A stretch of DNA of 48,855 nt from positions 1 through 48,855 of the forward strand of contig NVWP01000039.1 of assembly GCA_002733705.1 (NCBI GenBank), written 5' to 3'. The notes below the pieces were generated by a model that saw nothing but the letters and a program-made list of their open reading frames with translations, ran no database searches and had not been told where the DNA came from. Each line of letters opens with the position of its first letter. The stretch's first letter is position 1. Below, in pieces: positions 17,953-25,786 of this stretch. The position numbers and the translations under genes were made by a program. This DNA is from Henriciella sp. Its GTDB lineage: Bacteria; Pseudomonadota; Alphaproteobacteria; Caulobacterales; Hyphomonadaceae.

Positions 17953-18710
17953 ATGGCCCCTTCAATCTCCACCGAGCGGCCATCGATATGTGCGCGCACG
18001 CCATAAATCTCTGCCATACGGGCTTCGGTCAGCGTCTGTTCGGGCGTGCCATCGGCAACGATATCCCCATCCTTCATCCAGACCATCCGGGTCGCGTATC
18101 GCGCGGCAAGGGCAATATCGTGAAGGACGACGAGGGCGCCGCCCCCCTCGTCGACAAAGCGGCGGATCATGTCCATCACGCGGAACTGGTGGCGCGGGTC
18201 GAGGGCGGCGACAGGCTCGTCCGCGATGAGGAGCGGCGCATCGGCTGCGAAGGCCCGGGCGCAATGAACGCGGGCAAGTTCGCCACCCGAGAGCGTGTCG
18301 GTCTGGCGCTCGGCGAATGCGGTAAGGTCGCACAACTCCATGGCCCGTTCGACAGCGGCTGCATCGTCGGGGCTGAGCCGGCCAGGGGCGGCGCCATAGG
18401 CGAAGCGGCCGAGGGCGACGACATCGCGGACGGTGTTCGGCCAGGCGAGCGGGCGCTGTTGCGGCAGATAGGCGACGCGGCGCGCCCGCTGCATGGGCGA
18501 GAGCTTTTCGCTGTCGGCGCCACTTAGAAAAGCCTCCCCGGAGGCACGTTTTTCCAGGCCGAGAGCGGAGCGAAGCAGGCTGGTCTTGCCAGCCCCATTG
18601 GGGCCCAGAAGAGCGACAAGCTCGCCCCGCGCCAGACTGAGATGCGCCCCGTGAACGAGCGTGGCCTTGCCCGCTTTCACAGAGAGGTTGCGGGTGACGA
18701 GATCAGCCAT
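17949..18710 (-). CDS. btuD: ABC transporter ATP-binding protein, cobalamin type (BtuD-like)
   Basis: 253 aa. Walker A GPNGAGKTSLL (about 36-46), Q-loop YLPQQRPL, signature LSGGELARVH, Walker B LLIADEPVAALD and a switch histidine in VVLHDI. Family of FecCD/BtuCD importers for iron-siderophore, haem or cobalamin. The flanking btuF, btuC, btuB and cobQ and the riboswitch ahead of the operon make cobalamin the best substrate call. Its start overlaps the btuC coding end by 8 nt. Confidence 0.9.
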   Translation of the reverse strand: MADLVTRNLSVKAGKATLVHGAHLSLARGELVALLGPNGAGKTSLLRSALGLEKRASGEAFLSGADSEKLSPMQRARRVAYLPQQRPLAWPNTVRDVVALGRFAYGAAPGRLSPDDAAAVERAMELCDLTAFAERQTDTLSGGELARVHCARAFAADAPLLIADEPVAALDPRHQFRVMDMIRRFVDEGGGALVVLHDIALAARYATRMVWMKDGDIVADGTPEQTLTEARMAEIYGVRAHIDGRSVEIEGAI

Positions 18711-19692
18711 TGAGGGCGCGCCTCCTCATCGCGATCCAGACAAAGGCCGGCGCGCCGATCAGCGATGCCACGACGCCGAGCTTGAGCTCATTGGACGTGG
18801 GCAGCAGGCGCACGCCGATGTCTGCAAGAACGAGAAACAGGCCAGCGAGAAGCGCGGACGGGATGAGGGATCGCGCCGGATCATGTTTGACAAAGGGCCG
18901 GATGATGTGCGGCGCGACGATGCCGACGAAACCGATGGCGCCTGCCAGCGCGACCGATCCACCGGTTGCTAGCCCCGCGCCCAGAACTGTCAGGATACGT
19001 TGATTGCGCAGATTGAGGCCGACGCCAGTGGCCGCTTCTTCGCCAAGGGTCAGGGCAGACAGGCCGCGGCGCGACATAAGCAGGATGGCGCTGCCTGCAA
19101 CAATGAAGGGGGCGGCGAGCCCTACTTCCTGAAAGCTGCGATTGGCCACAGAGCCAAGCATCCAGTTGATCATGTCGGAGAGGGAAAATGGGTTGGGCGC
19201 GAGGTTCATGAGCAGGCTCATCGCGGCGCCGGAGAAGTTGGAAAGACCGACACCGATCAGGATGAGCGTCACTACCGAGCGTGTACGAATGGCGGCGAGC
19301 GCGATCAATGCGGTCGCGGCAAGGGCGCCTGCAATGGCGGCGAGGGGCAGCACCCAGGGTGAGAGCGCGGCGAGGCCGTAATAGAGGGAGAAGGTCGCGA
19401 AAAGGGAGGCCGAGGCTGAGACACCCAGGACACCCGGTTCCGCCAGCGGGTTGCGTAGCAGGCCCTGCAAGGCGGCGCCGCTGATGCCGAGGGCTGCGCC
19501 CGTGATGAAGGCGGCAATGGCGCGGGGCAGGCGTATCTGCCAGACGACGAGCCGGTCACCCATCTCAGCGCCGCCCATGAATGCCGCCAGAAGCCGCTCT
19601 GGCGGAAGCGGTGTCGAGCCAAGAAGGCAGGCGGCAAAGATGGCAAGAACGGAAGCCGCCACCAGCCCGGAAAGAAGCAGACGTTCGCTCAA
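18703..19692 (-). CDS. btuC: FecCD-family ABC transporter permease, cobalamin type (BtuC-like)
   Basis: 329 aa with about ten hydrophobic helices. Typical motifs are RLPRAIAAFITGAALGISGAALQGLLRNPLAEPGVLGVS near the N-terminus and GAIGFVGIVAPHIIRPF with HDPARSLIPSALLAG towards the C-terminus, the segment that contacts the ATPase. The start read here is TTG at 19692, overlapping the btuF stop (TTGA). Partner of BtuD and BtuF in inner-membrane B12 import. Confidence 0.92.
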   Translation of the reverse strand: MSERLLLSGLVAASVLAIFAACLLGSTPLPPERLLAAFMGGAEMGDRLVVWQIRLPRAIAAFITGAALGISGAALQGLLRNPLAEPGVLGVSASASLFATFSLYYGLAALSPWVLPLAAIAGALAATALIALAAIRTRSVVTLILIGVGLSNFSGAAMSLLMNLAPNPFSLSDMINWMLGSVANRSFQEVGLAAPFIVAGSAILLMSRRGLSALTLGEEAATGVGLNLRNQRILTVLGAGLATGGSVALAGAIGFVGIVAPHIIRPFVKHDPARSLIPSALLAGLFLVLADIGVRLLPTSNELKLGVVASLIGAPAFVWIAMRRRALNG

Positions 19693-20534
19693 GATGCGTC
19701 TCCTTCCGCCAGCGCTTCGATGGCGTCAAGAATGAACCAGCCCCCACAGGCCGTCCATGCGCCCTTGAGCGGGACCACGGGAAGCTCATCCATATTCCGT
19801 TCCGCCACAGGATGGTTCATGGGGCTCCAGGAGTCCGGGTGATTGGTTCTCTGGTCAAAGAAAGCCGCCGCGATCACATCGGGGCGCTCATAGGCGAGGC
19901 GTTCAAGCGGGATGGATCGCCATCCCGGCTGCTCCTGAAAATTTGTGAAGCCTGCCGCGACCAGCATCTCATGAACCATTGCGCCGGGGCCGGTGGTGAC
20001 GCCTGCCGGCGTGAGATAGAGCGCGGTTTCGCCATCCGTCCGCTTGTCGATGGCGGCGAGACGGGCGCGGAAATCCTTTACCAACTGGCGGCCGCGCGCG
20101 CTCTGGCCGAGACCATCGGCCATGTGCTGGATCAGGCTAGGGATGGAGCCGACTTCTTCAGTATCGACATTGGAGGTCCAGCCCACGGTGAGAACGGGCA
20201 CGCCTGCACGTTCAAAAAAGGCTTCCGCATTCGGGCCGCCCCCATACGAGCGCACGACGAGGTCCGGTTTGAGGAGGAGGACGTCTTCGGCCACGGGCCG
20301 CACGGTGGGGACACCAACGGCCTCCTCGCGCATATAGGAAAAGCCCTTCACGCCGTCCGGCGAGATCGCGAGGATCTGATCCTCATCGGCAAGTTTCAGG
20401 ACGTACTGGTCGGCGCAATAGTCGAGACTGACGATCCGCATCGGACGGCTTGCTTCATCGGTCTGCAGTGTGGGAGGGGCACCGCAGGCGGCAAGGCCAA
20501 GTCCGAGAAGAGAGAGGATCGCCAGTCTCGACAT
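19689..20534 (-). CDS. btuF: Cobalamin-type ABC transporter substrate-binding lipoprotein (BtuF-like)
   Basis: 281 aa. Lipoprotein signal with lipobox LGLAAC (C17), so anchored in a membrane facing the periplasm. The mature part is a helical-backbone class III binding protein: RIVSLDYCADQYVLKLAD, ISPDGVKGFSY, LLLKPDLVVRSYGG, then a C-terminal lobe. It captures corrinoid delivered by BtuB/TonB and docks onto BtuCD. Substrate is assigned from operon context rather than from binding residues. It lies 9 nt downstream of btuB. Confidence 0.88.
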   Translation of the reverse strand: MSRLAILSLLGLGLAACGAPPTLQTDEASRPMRIVSLDYCADQYVLKLADEDQILAISPDGVKGFSYMREEAVGVPTVRPVAEDVLLLKPDLVVRSYGGGPNAEAFFERAGVPVLTVGWTSNVDTEEVGSIPSLIQHMADGLGQSARGRQLVKDFRARLAAIDKRTDGETALYLTPAGVTTGPGAMVHEMLVAAGFTNFQEQPGWRSIPLERLAYERPDVIAAAFFDQRTNHPDSWSPMNHPVAERNMDELPVVPLKGAWTACGGWFILDAIEALAEGDAS

Positions 20535-20543
20535 GAGCTGCTC

Positions 20544-22391
20544 CTAGTAGCGCAGCCGCAGGCCAACCGAGCCGGAAAGGCCGGGCGTGCCATAGCCGAG
20601 GATCTGCTGGTAATCCTCATCGAACAGGTTCTCGACACGCCCATAGAGCTCAACGCTCTCATTGAGCGCATAGCGGCCTGTCAGGTCGACGCGCGTCCAG
20701 CCATCCAGTGTCGTGCCGTTCGTATTGGCTTCGTCGCCATTGTACCGGACCAGAACGGCCCCGGAAAACGGCCCGTCCGGATCGACAGAGAGCGAGACAT
20801 TGCCGGAGTGTTCCGGCAGGCGGGTGAGTTCATTGCCGTCACCGTCCTCAGCGTCGATATAGGTGTAATTGCCGTTGACGCTCAGCCAGTCGGTCAGGAC
20901 ATAGCCTGCGAAGAGTTCGACGCCCTTGCTTTCGACCTGGGCGATGTTGTCGTAGCCAGCGGTGTAGGAGAAATCGATGAGGTTCTCTGTATCCTGATCG
21001 AAATAGGTGACACCTGCCTCTACGCGCCCATCGCTTGAGCGCCAGTCGACGCCGATATCGAAGGCTTCGGATGTTTCCGGCTTGAGGTCGCGGTTCGGCT
21101 CGGTCAGGCCGCAGAAGGTACAGATATAAGTGGTCTGGTACAGGCTGGGGGCCTTGAAGCCCTGGCCCCAGCTTGAGCGGACTGTGACCTGGTCTGTCGG
21201 GTTCCACGCGGCCGCCACCCGCGCGGTTGTTTCCGAACCGAAGCGATTGTCGTCATCGTTGCGGACCCCGGCGGTCAGTGTCAGCGATTCGACGGGCTTC
21301 AGCTCATAGAGGGCGAACAGGCTATCGAGCGCGGCATCCTCGTCATTCGCCGTGGTCTCCTCGCGTTCTGCACCGAAGGAGAGGGTGTTCATGTCGTTGA
21401 TATTGAACGTGCCCTGATAGCGGTAGAGGGTGCGGTCCCCTTCAGCGAAATAGCTCTGGGCGCCATCGGTGAAGTTTTCCCGCGTGATGTCGGAATAGCC
21501 CACTAGGAAGAGGTTCTCGAAGCGGTCATCCAGGAGCGGAAGCTCAAGCGAGACGTTACCTGAAAGCGTCTCGTTCTGCGTGACCTCGTCGCCATCGGCG
21601 ACATTGCCCTGAGCGCCGCCAGAATAGCTGTCATATTCGGACTCGGCGTCGTTATAGAGGACGGTGGCTTCCAGACGGGCTTTGTTTGGCAGGTTAAGGC
21701 CGCCTTTTGCAGACAGCGTGGTGGAGTCGTAGGCATCGTCTTCGGTGTTGCCATTGTCTTCGTCGGCCTTGGAAATGCCGTCGGTGGAGATGCCGGTTGC
21801 AGAGAGCCGGAAATCGCCCGTGTCATTTGCGCCCTCGACAGAGGCGCCGCCCCGGAGCGTGTTGAACGAGCCGTATTCGGCGAAGGCGCTGCCCCCAAAG
21901 CCGGGCTCTGGCTGCTTGGTCGTGAGGGACACGACACCGCCGATGGCATCCGAGCCCCAAAGCGTGGATTGCGGACCTTTGAGAATTTCGATGCGCTCAA
22001 TATTTGCGGTGTCGAGATAGGCGAAATTGAAGCTGCCATCAGTTGTCGATGGGTCGCCAACCGGGACGCCATCGATAAGCACCAGGGTCTGGCCGGAGGA
22101 GGCGCCGCGGATGCGGACGCTTGCCGAGCCGCCAAAGGCGCCATTCTGGTTGATGGTGACGCCAGGCGCGGTCGCCACGGCGTCCAGAGCAAAGTCGAGG
22201 TTCAGCTGCTCGAGGTCTTCCTCGGAAATGATGCTCACGCTGGAGCCGACTTCCGTGGCGGTCTGATCGAGGCGCGAGCCCTCGACGACGACCGGTCCGA
22301 GCCGGTTTTCCTCTGTTTCAGAGATTTGCGCAAAAGCTGGCGCGGCAACGGCGATTGCAGCCGCGCTGAGAAGTGCCGTTTTGTACGACAT
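20544..22391 (-). CDS. btuB: TonB-dependent outer-membrane cobalamin receptor BtuB
   Basis: 615 aa. Signal peptide of about 22 residues (cleavage after APAFA). A TonB-box-like GPVVVEGSR is followed by the plug domain (about 45-150: IRGASSGQTLVLIDGVPVGDPS, ILKGPQSTLWGSDAIGGVVSL) and a 22-strand barrel ending in aromatic Y. Length matches E. coli BtuB (about 614 aa). A cobalamin riboswitch lies in the leader, which strongly supports B12 as substrate. First gene of the minus-strand operon btuB-F-C-D-cobQ-D-C. The leader between riboswitch and ATG is about 185 nt. Confidence 0.95.
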   Translation of the reverse strand: MSYKTALLSAAAIAVAAPAFAQISETEENRLGPVVVEGSRLDQTATEVGSSVSIISEEDLEQLNLDFALDAVATAPGVTINQNGAFGGSASVRIRGASSGQTLVLIDGVPVGDPSTTDGSFNFAYLDTANIERIEILKGPQSTLWGSDAIGGVVSLTTKQPEPGFGGSAFAEYGSFNTLRGGASVEGANDTGDFRLSATGISTDGISKADEDNGNTEDDAYDSTTLSAKGGLNLPNKARLEATVLYNDAESEYDSYSGGAQGNVADGDEVTQNETLSGNVSLELPLLDDRFENLFLVGYSDITRENFTDGAQSYFAEGDRTLYRYQGTFNINDMNTLSFGAEREETTANDEDAALDSLFALYELKPVESLTLTAGVRNDDDNRFGSETTARVAAAWNPTDQVTVRSSWGQGFKAPSLYQTTYICTFCGLTEPNRDLKPETSEAFDIGVDWRSSDGRVEAGVTYFDQDTENLIDFSYTAGYDNIAQVESKGVELFAGYVLTDWLSVNGNYTYIDAEDGDGNELTRLPEHSGNVSLSVDPDGPFSGAVLVRYNGDEANTNGTTLDGWTRVDLTGRYALNESVELYGRVENLFDEDYQQILGYGTPGLSGSVGLRLRY

Positions 22392-22442
22392 GGGTATTCC
22401 CCTCTACAACACCCCCGCCGCCCGGAAAGACAGGTGAAATTC

Positions 22443-22455
22443 ATAACGACGTTAT
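22443..22455. repeat. Perfect 13-nt inverted repeat in btuB leader
   Basis: ATAACG-A-CGTTAT, a 6+6 palindrome 52 nt upstream of the btuB ATG. A related GTCGTTAC occurs about 50 nt further upstream. It could be an operator or a small RNA stem sequestering part of the leader. No known regulator is recognised. Confidence 0.3.
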
Positions 22456-22576
22456 CTGGCCCATGAGAGCGATCCCATGCGGGCGGCCAGCCGGTTTTCT
22501 GGATGTCGTTACAAAAGGAGAGGCATCAGCCTTCCCGCCCGCAGAGAACTTTTCCCGGCCTCCGGACGAACGACGC

Positions 22577-22736
22577 GATGGCAGGTCTCCTGGCTCGCCG
22601 ATCATCGCCTTTGGCCGCCTTCCCAGAACTTGCGTTCCAGTGGCATGTTGGCCATCAGCTCCCGGCTGACAGTTGCGGGTACAGCACCGGATTTACACCG
22701 GCTTCCCTCTTAGCCCCCTGTTAGGGGAGCACCATC
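22577..22736 (-). promoter_or_regulatory. Cobalamin (AdoCbl) riboswitch
   Basis: Read on the minus strand from 22736 to 22577. The 3' B12 box is GAGCCAGGAGACCTGCC (22596-22580). The closing P1 helix is GATGG (22736-22732) with CCATC (22581-22577). Between them are the conserved core segments GGGAAGCCGGTGTAAATCCGG, GCTGTACCCGCAACTGT and the central GGGAAGGCGGCC. When adenosylcobalamin binds, expression of the downstream btuB-cobC operon is expected to fall. The second group (cobT-S-C-O) lies upstream and is not under this element. Confidence 0.93.
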
Positions 22737-22743
22737 TGAGCGG

Positions 22744-22773
22744 TCTGATGTTGCAAGTGCGAATGTCTGTCAA
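22744..22773 (-). promoter_or_regulatory. Candidate promoter for the riboswitch/btuB operon
   Basis: A perfect TTGACA (22773-22768, minus strand) is followed about 16-17 nt later by a weak -10 (AACATC/ACATCA region), placing transcription start just before the riboswitch. Seen by pattern only; the -10 is poor. Confidence 0.4.
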
Positions 22774-22806
22774 TGCCCTTCGCAGCCCATGACGTAGCGG
22801 CACTTT

Positions 22807-23409
22807 TCAGAAGTCGATGCCGCGCTGGGCCTTTATCCCAGCCTTGAAGGGGTGTTTGACCTCGGTCATTTCGCTGACCAGGTCGGCATAGTCGCAAAGC
22901 TCAGGCTTGGCATCGCGGCCGGTCAGGATGACGCTCGTGCGGTCTGAGCGGGCCTTCAGCCCGTCGATGACGGCATGCACGTCCAGATAGTCATACCGCA
23001 AGGCGATGTTGATTTCGTCGAGCACGATGAGATCGTAGGTGCCGCTCTCCATCATCTCGCGGGCTCTGGCGAAGGCGGCTTCGGCGGCGGCGATGTCGCG
23101 GTCGCGGTCCTGTGTGTCCCAGGTGAAGCCGTCGCCCATTGTGTGCCAGTCGACCTGGTCTTTCAGGGTCATGAAGAACTGCTTTTCGCCCGTGATCCAT
23201 TTGCCCTTGATGAACTGGACAACGCCGACTTTCTGTTTCCAGCCAAGGGCCCGGATGATGACGCCGAAGGCAGAACTCGACTTGCCCTTGCCATTGCCCG
23301 TGTGGACCAGGACCAGGCCGCGGCCCGGATCGCGCGCTTCGGACGTCTTTTTCTTCTGCTCGGCCTGGAGCGCCTTCATCTTTTCAGTGTGGTTGTCCTG
23401 TTCGCTCAT
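22807..23409 (-). CDS. cobO: Corrinoid adenosyltransferase CobO (BtuR/CobA type)
   Basis: 200 aa. P-loop HTGNGKGKSSSA (about 36-47) and DEINIALRYDYL, the signature of the CobA/CobO/BtuR class that binds ATP in reversed orientation. A basic, lysine-rich N-terminus (about 10-25) covers the active site in the family. It adenosylates the cobalt of imported or partly built corrinoids. It is the last gene of the cobT-cobS-cobC-cobO group, 11 nt after the phosphatase gene. Confidence 0.95.
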   Translation of the reverse strand: MSEQDNHTEKMKALQAEQKKKTSEARDPGRGLVLVHTGNGKGKSSSAFGVIIRALGWKQKVGVVQFIKGKWITGEKQFFMTLKDQVDWHTMGDGFTWDTQDRDRDIAAAEAAFARAREMMESGTYDLIVLDEINIALRYDYLDVHAVIDGLKARSDRTSVILTGRDAKPELCDYADLVSEMTEVKHPFKAGIKAQRGIDF

Positions 23410-23420
23410 CGCGCGTCCTT

Positions 23421-23939
23421 TCAGTCAGTCAGCGTGACGAAGCAGCCGAAACCAAGCGTCGTGGCATGGCTACCGGCCGTTTCGTCAGATGCAAGGGCGG
23501 CCTTGATGACGCCGGCATGGGTAACAATCAAGGTGTTGTCTTTCCGCCCGCGATACTCGCCCAGCGCCTCCAGCGTGCGGGCACGCAGCATGGCGACGCT
23601 CTCACCGCCATGGGGGCGTGCATGCAGGAAATCCTCCGCCCATGCATCGATCTCGGCGCGCGGGATGTCGTTCCAGGGCTGGCCTTCCCAGCGCCCGAAA
23701 TCCATCTCCCGCAGGCGCGGCTCCAGTCTCAGCGGGATGTTCTTTCGCGCCGCGATGTAGTCTGCCAGCTGTCTGCATCGCGACAGGGGGCTCGCCACGA
23801 CAAGGCTGGCTTGCGGCAGCGTATCGAAAAGCGCCTCAGCTTCGGTTTTGAAGGTGGCGGCGAGCGGGAGGTCGCTCATGCCGTAGCAGATGCCGGGCTC
23901 AATATCTGGCCGCGTATGCCGCAGAAGGATCACAGCCAT
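23421..23939 (-). CDS. Histidine phosphatase, probable alpha-ribazole-5'-phosphate phosphatase (CobC-type)
   Basis: 172 aa. Phosphoglycerate-mutase/histidine-phosphatase fold: LLRHTRP with catalytic H8 (RHT in place of the more usual RHG), REMDFGRWEGQ with the proton-donor region, and a second catalytic histidine in IVTHAGVI. In this position, overlapping cobS by 10 nt and followed by cobO, the likely job is to remove phosphate from alpha-ribazole-P or adenosylcobalamin-5'-P in nucleotide-loop assembly. The fold is certain; the substrate is inferred from context. I leave the symbol empty to avoid confusion with the PLP enzyme cobC. Confidence 0.85.
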   Translation of the reverse strand: MAVILLRHTRPDIEPGICYGMSDLPLAATFKTEAEALFDTLPQASLVVASPLSRCRQLADYIAARKNIPLRLEPRLREMDFGRWEGQPWNDIPRAEIDAWAEDFLHARPHGGESVAMLRARTLEALGEYRGRKDNTLIVTHAGVIKAALASDETAGSHATTLGFGCFVTLTD

Positions 23940-24688
23940 GCGAGCAGGCCGAGATAGAAGCCCGTTTCGCTGAGCTGCTGAACCGCGCCCAGCGTATCTC
24001 CGGTATAGCCGCCAAGCTTGCGCTCAAAGAAGAGGCGCATGAGGAGGTGCCCGGCCACGAGGCCGCCCAGGCCTGCAAGCATGCTGGCAGGTGGCTCGAC
24101 CATGATCCATGCGGCGATGACCAGAAGGCCGGTGGCGAGCGCTATGGCGAGTCCGCGTGTGGAAAGGCCGGAGGCGACGGGCTTGCCCGTGCCTTCGTCG
24201 CGGACATAGCGGCTGGTCACGATGACAAGGACGGCAGAAAGACGCGATAGGGCGTGAGCGGCGATCAGGGCGAGGCAGGCAAATTGCAGGGGCATCGCAG
24301 TGAGGCTCGATGCCTTTGAAAGCAGCACAATGGTAAGCGCCGCGCAGCCATAGGTGCCGACGCGGCTGTCCTTCATGATGGCGAGGGCCTTGTCCCGGCT
24401 AAGGCCGCCGCCGATCCCGTCAAACGTGTCGGCGAGCCCGTCCTCGTGGAAGGCGCCGGTCAGCAGAAGGCCGCCAGCGAGGGCGAGTATCGCAGAGGCC
24501 AGAGGGGGCAGGGCGAGCGAAGCCAGCCAGTAGATCAGGGCACTGGCGCCGCCAATAATAATGCCGACCAGCGGATAATAGGCTGGCGTCCCAGCCATGC
24601 GTTCCGGCGTGAAGCCGATCGCGCGGGGGAGGGGAATCCGCGTCAGGAACTGTAGGGCGAGAAGGAATTTGGCGGCTTCATCCTTCAT
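23930..24688 (-). CDS. cobS: Adenosylcobinamide-GDP ribazoletransferase CobS
   Basis: 252 aa polytopic inner-membrane protein. Family features: LALQFLTRIPLP at the N-terminus, AYYPLVGIIIGG, and the acidic motif FHEDGLADTFDGIGGGLSRDKALAIMKDSRVGTYG. It joins AdoCbi-GDP (from CobU) to alpha-ribazole (phosphate) to make cobalamin (phosphate). Its start overlaps the cobT stop (ATGA). Confidence 0.95.
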   Translation of the reverse strand: MKDEAAKFLLALQFLTRIPLPRAIGFTPERMAGTPAYYPLVGIIIGGASALIYWLASLALPPLASAILALAGGLLLTGAFHEDGLADTFDGIGGGLSRDKALAIMKDSRVGTYGCAALTIVLLSKASSLTAMPLQFACLALIAAHALSRLSAVLVIVTSRYVRDEGTGKPVASGLSTRGLAIALATGLLVIAAWIMVEPPASMLAGLGGLVAGHLLMRLFFERKLGGYTGDTLGAVQQLSETGFYLGLLAWL

Positions 24689-25698
24689 GCGGGGCCGCTG
24701 ACCCCTGCGCTGTCAAAGCTCGCCATATCACGCAGCATGGCGGCGGCGGACCTGATGAGCGGCCAGGCCAGAAGGGCACCGGTGCCTTCGCCGAGGCGCA
24801 TGCCAAGATCGAGTAGCGGGCGGGCGCCGAGCGCCGAGAGCACAAGCTGGTGACCTGCCTCTGCCGACTGGTGGGCATAGACGAAGTTTTCCGCGCTTTT
24901 TTCAGACATGTCGCGCGCGCAGAGTGCGGCGACGGTGGCGATGAAACCATCGACAATGACGATCTTTCCGGTCTCGGCAGCGCCTGTCATGGCCCCTGCC
25001 ATCGTGGCGATTTCGAAGCCGCCATATTCCTGCAGGGCCTGAAGGGCGCCAAGCGCATCAGCAGTCCGCCCGGCGGCTGCTTCGAGCAGGCGGCGCTTGC
25101 GATCAAGGCCGTCGCCCTCAAGACCGGTGCCGCGCCCGACAAGGTCGCTGACGGGAAGGCCGAGAATTTTACTGGCGAGGAGGCTTGCTGAGGATGTGTT
25201 GCCAATCCCCATCTCGCCAAAGCAGACCGCGTCTTCCGGTCCCTCCTGACCTATGGCGTGGCCATTGGAGAGGGCGAGGTCGAGCTCTGCTGTGCTCATG
25301 GCCGGGCCTTCAATCGCATTCGCCGTTCCGGGCCCGATGCGCCCGTCGATCAGGTCCGGATGATCGACGGGACTTCCCGCCACACCGCAATCGACAACCT
25401 GGACGTCGATCCCGAGCGTGCGGGCAAACACGTTTGCGGCCGCGCCGCCGGACAGGAAATTCAGGACCATCTGCCGGGTCACATCCTGCGGAAAGGCGGA
25501 AACACCCGCCGTCGCCATGCCGTGGTCACCGGCGAAGATCGTCAGCCGGCAAGTATCGGCCACGGGCGTAAGTGTGCCCTGAATGGTGGCCAGCCGAGCG
25601 GCAAGATCCTCAATCCGTCCAAGTGAGCCGACAGGCTTGGTCTTGTTGTCGAGGGCGTGCTGGAGCGATGCCTGGAAGTCGGTATGAGATGTATCCAT
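24685..25698 (-). CDS. cobT: Nicotinate-nucleotide--dimethylbenzimidazole phosphoribosyltransferase CobT
   Basis: 337 aa from the ATG at 25698; a TTG 15 nt upstream is an alternative, and neither has a clear ribosome site. Motifs include KPVGSLGRIEDLA, IFAGDHGMATAGVSAFPQDVT, GEMGIGNTSSASL, and the catalytic-glutamate region MRLGEGTGALLAWPL. It activates the lower-ligand base by transfer of ribose phosphate. First gene of the cobTSCO group. It begins 88 nt after the end of the ScfR-like gene on the same strand, and no riboswitch is visible in that gap. Confidence 0.95.
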   Translation of the reverse strand: MDTSHTDFQASLQHALDNKTKPVGSLGRIEDLAARLATIQGTLTPVADTCRLTIFAGDHGMATAGVSAFPQDVTRQMVLNFLSGGAAANVFARTLGIDVQVVDCGVAGSPVDHPDLIDGRIGPGTANAIEGPAMSTAELDLALSNGHAIGQEGPEDAVCFGEMGIGNTSSASLLASKILGLPVSDLVGRGTGLEGDGLDRKRRLLEAAAGRTADALGALQALQEYGGFEIATMAGAMTGAAETGKIVIVDGFIATVAALCARDMSEKSAENFVYAHQSAEAGHQLVLSALGARPLLDLGMRLGEGTGALLAWPLIRSAAAMLRDMASFDSAGVSGPA

Positions 25699-25786
25699 CG
25701 GGGCGCTGTACAAGCACTTACCGGGAAGGGCCAGACGGCAATTTGAAAGAAAGTCCGGCTATGGGCCGGTGCCGGGCGAGCTTTGG

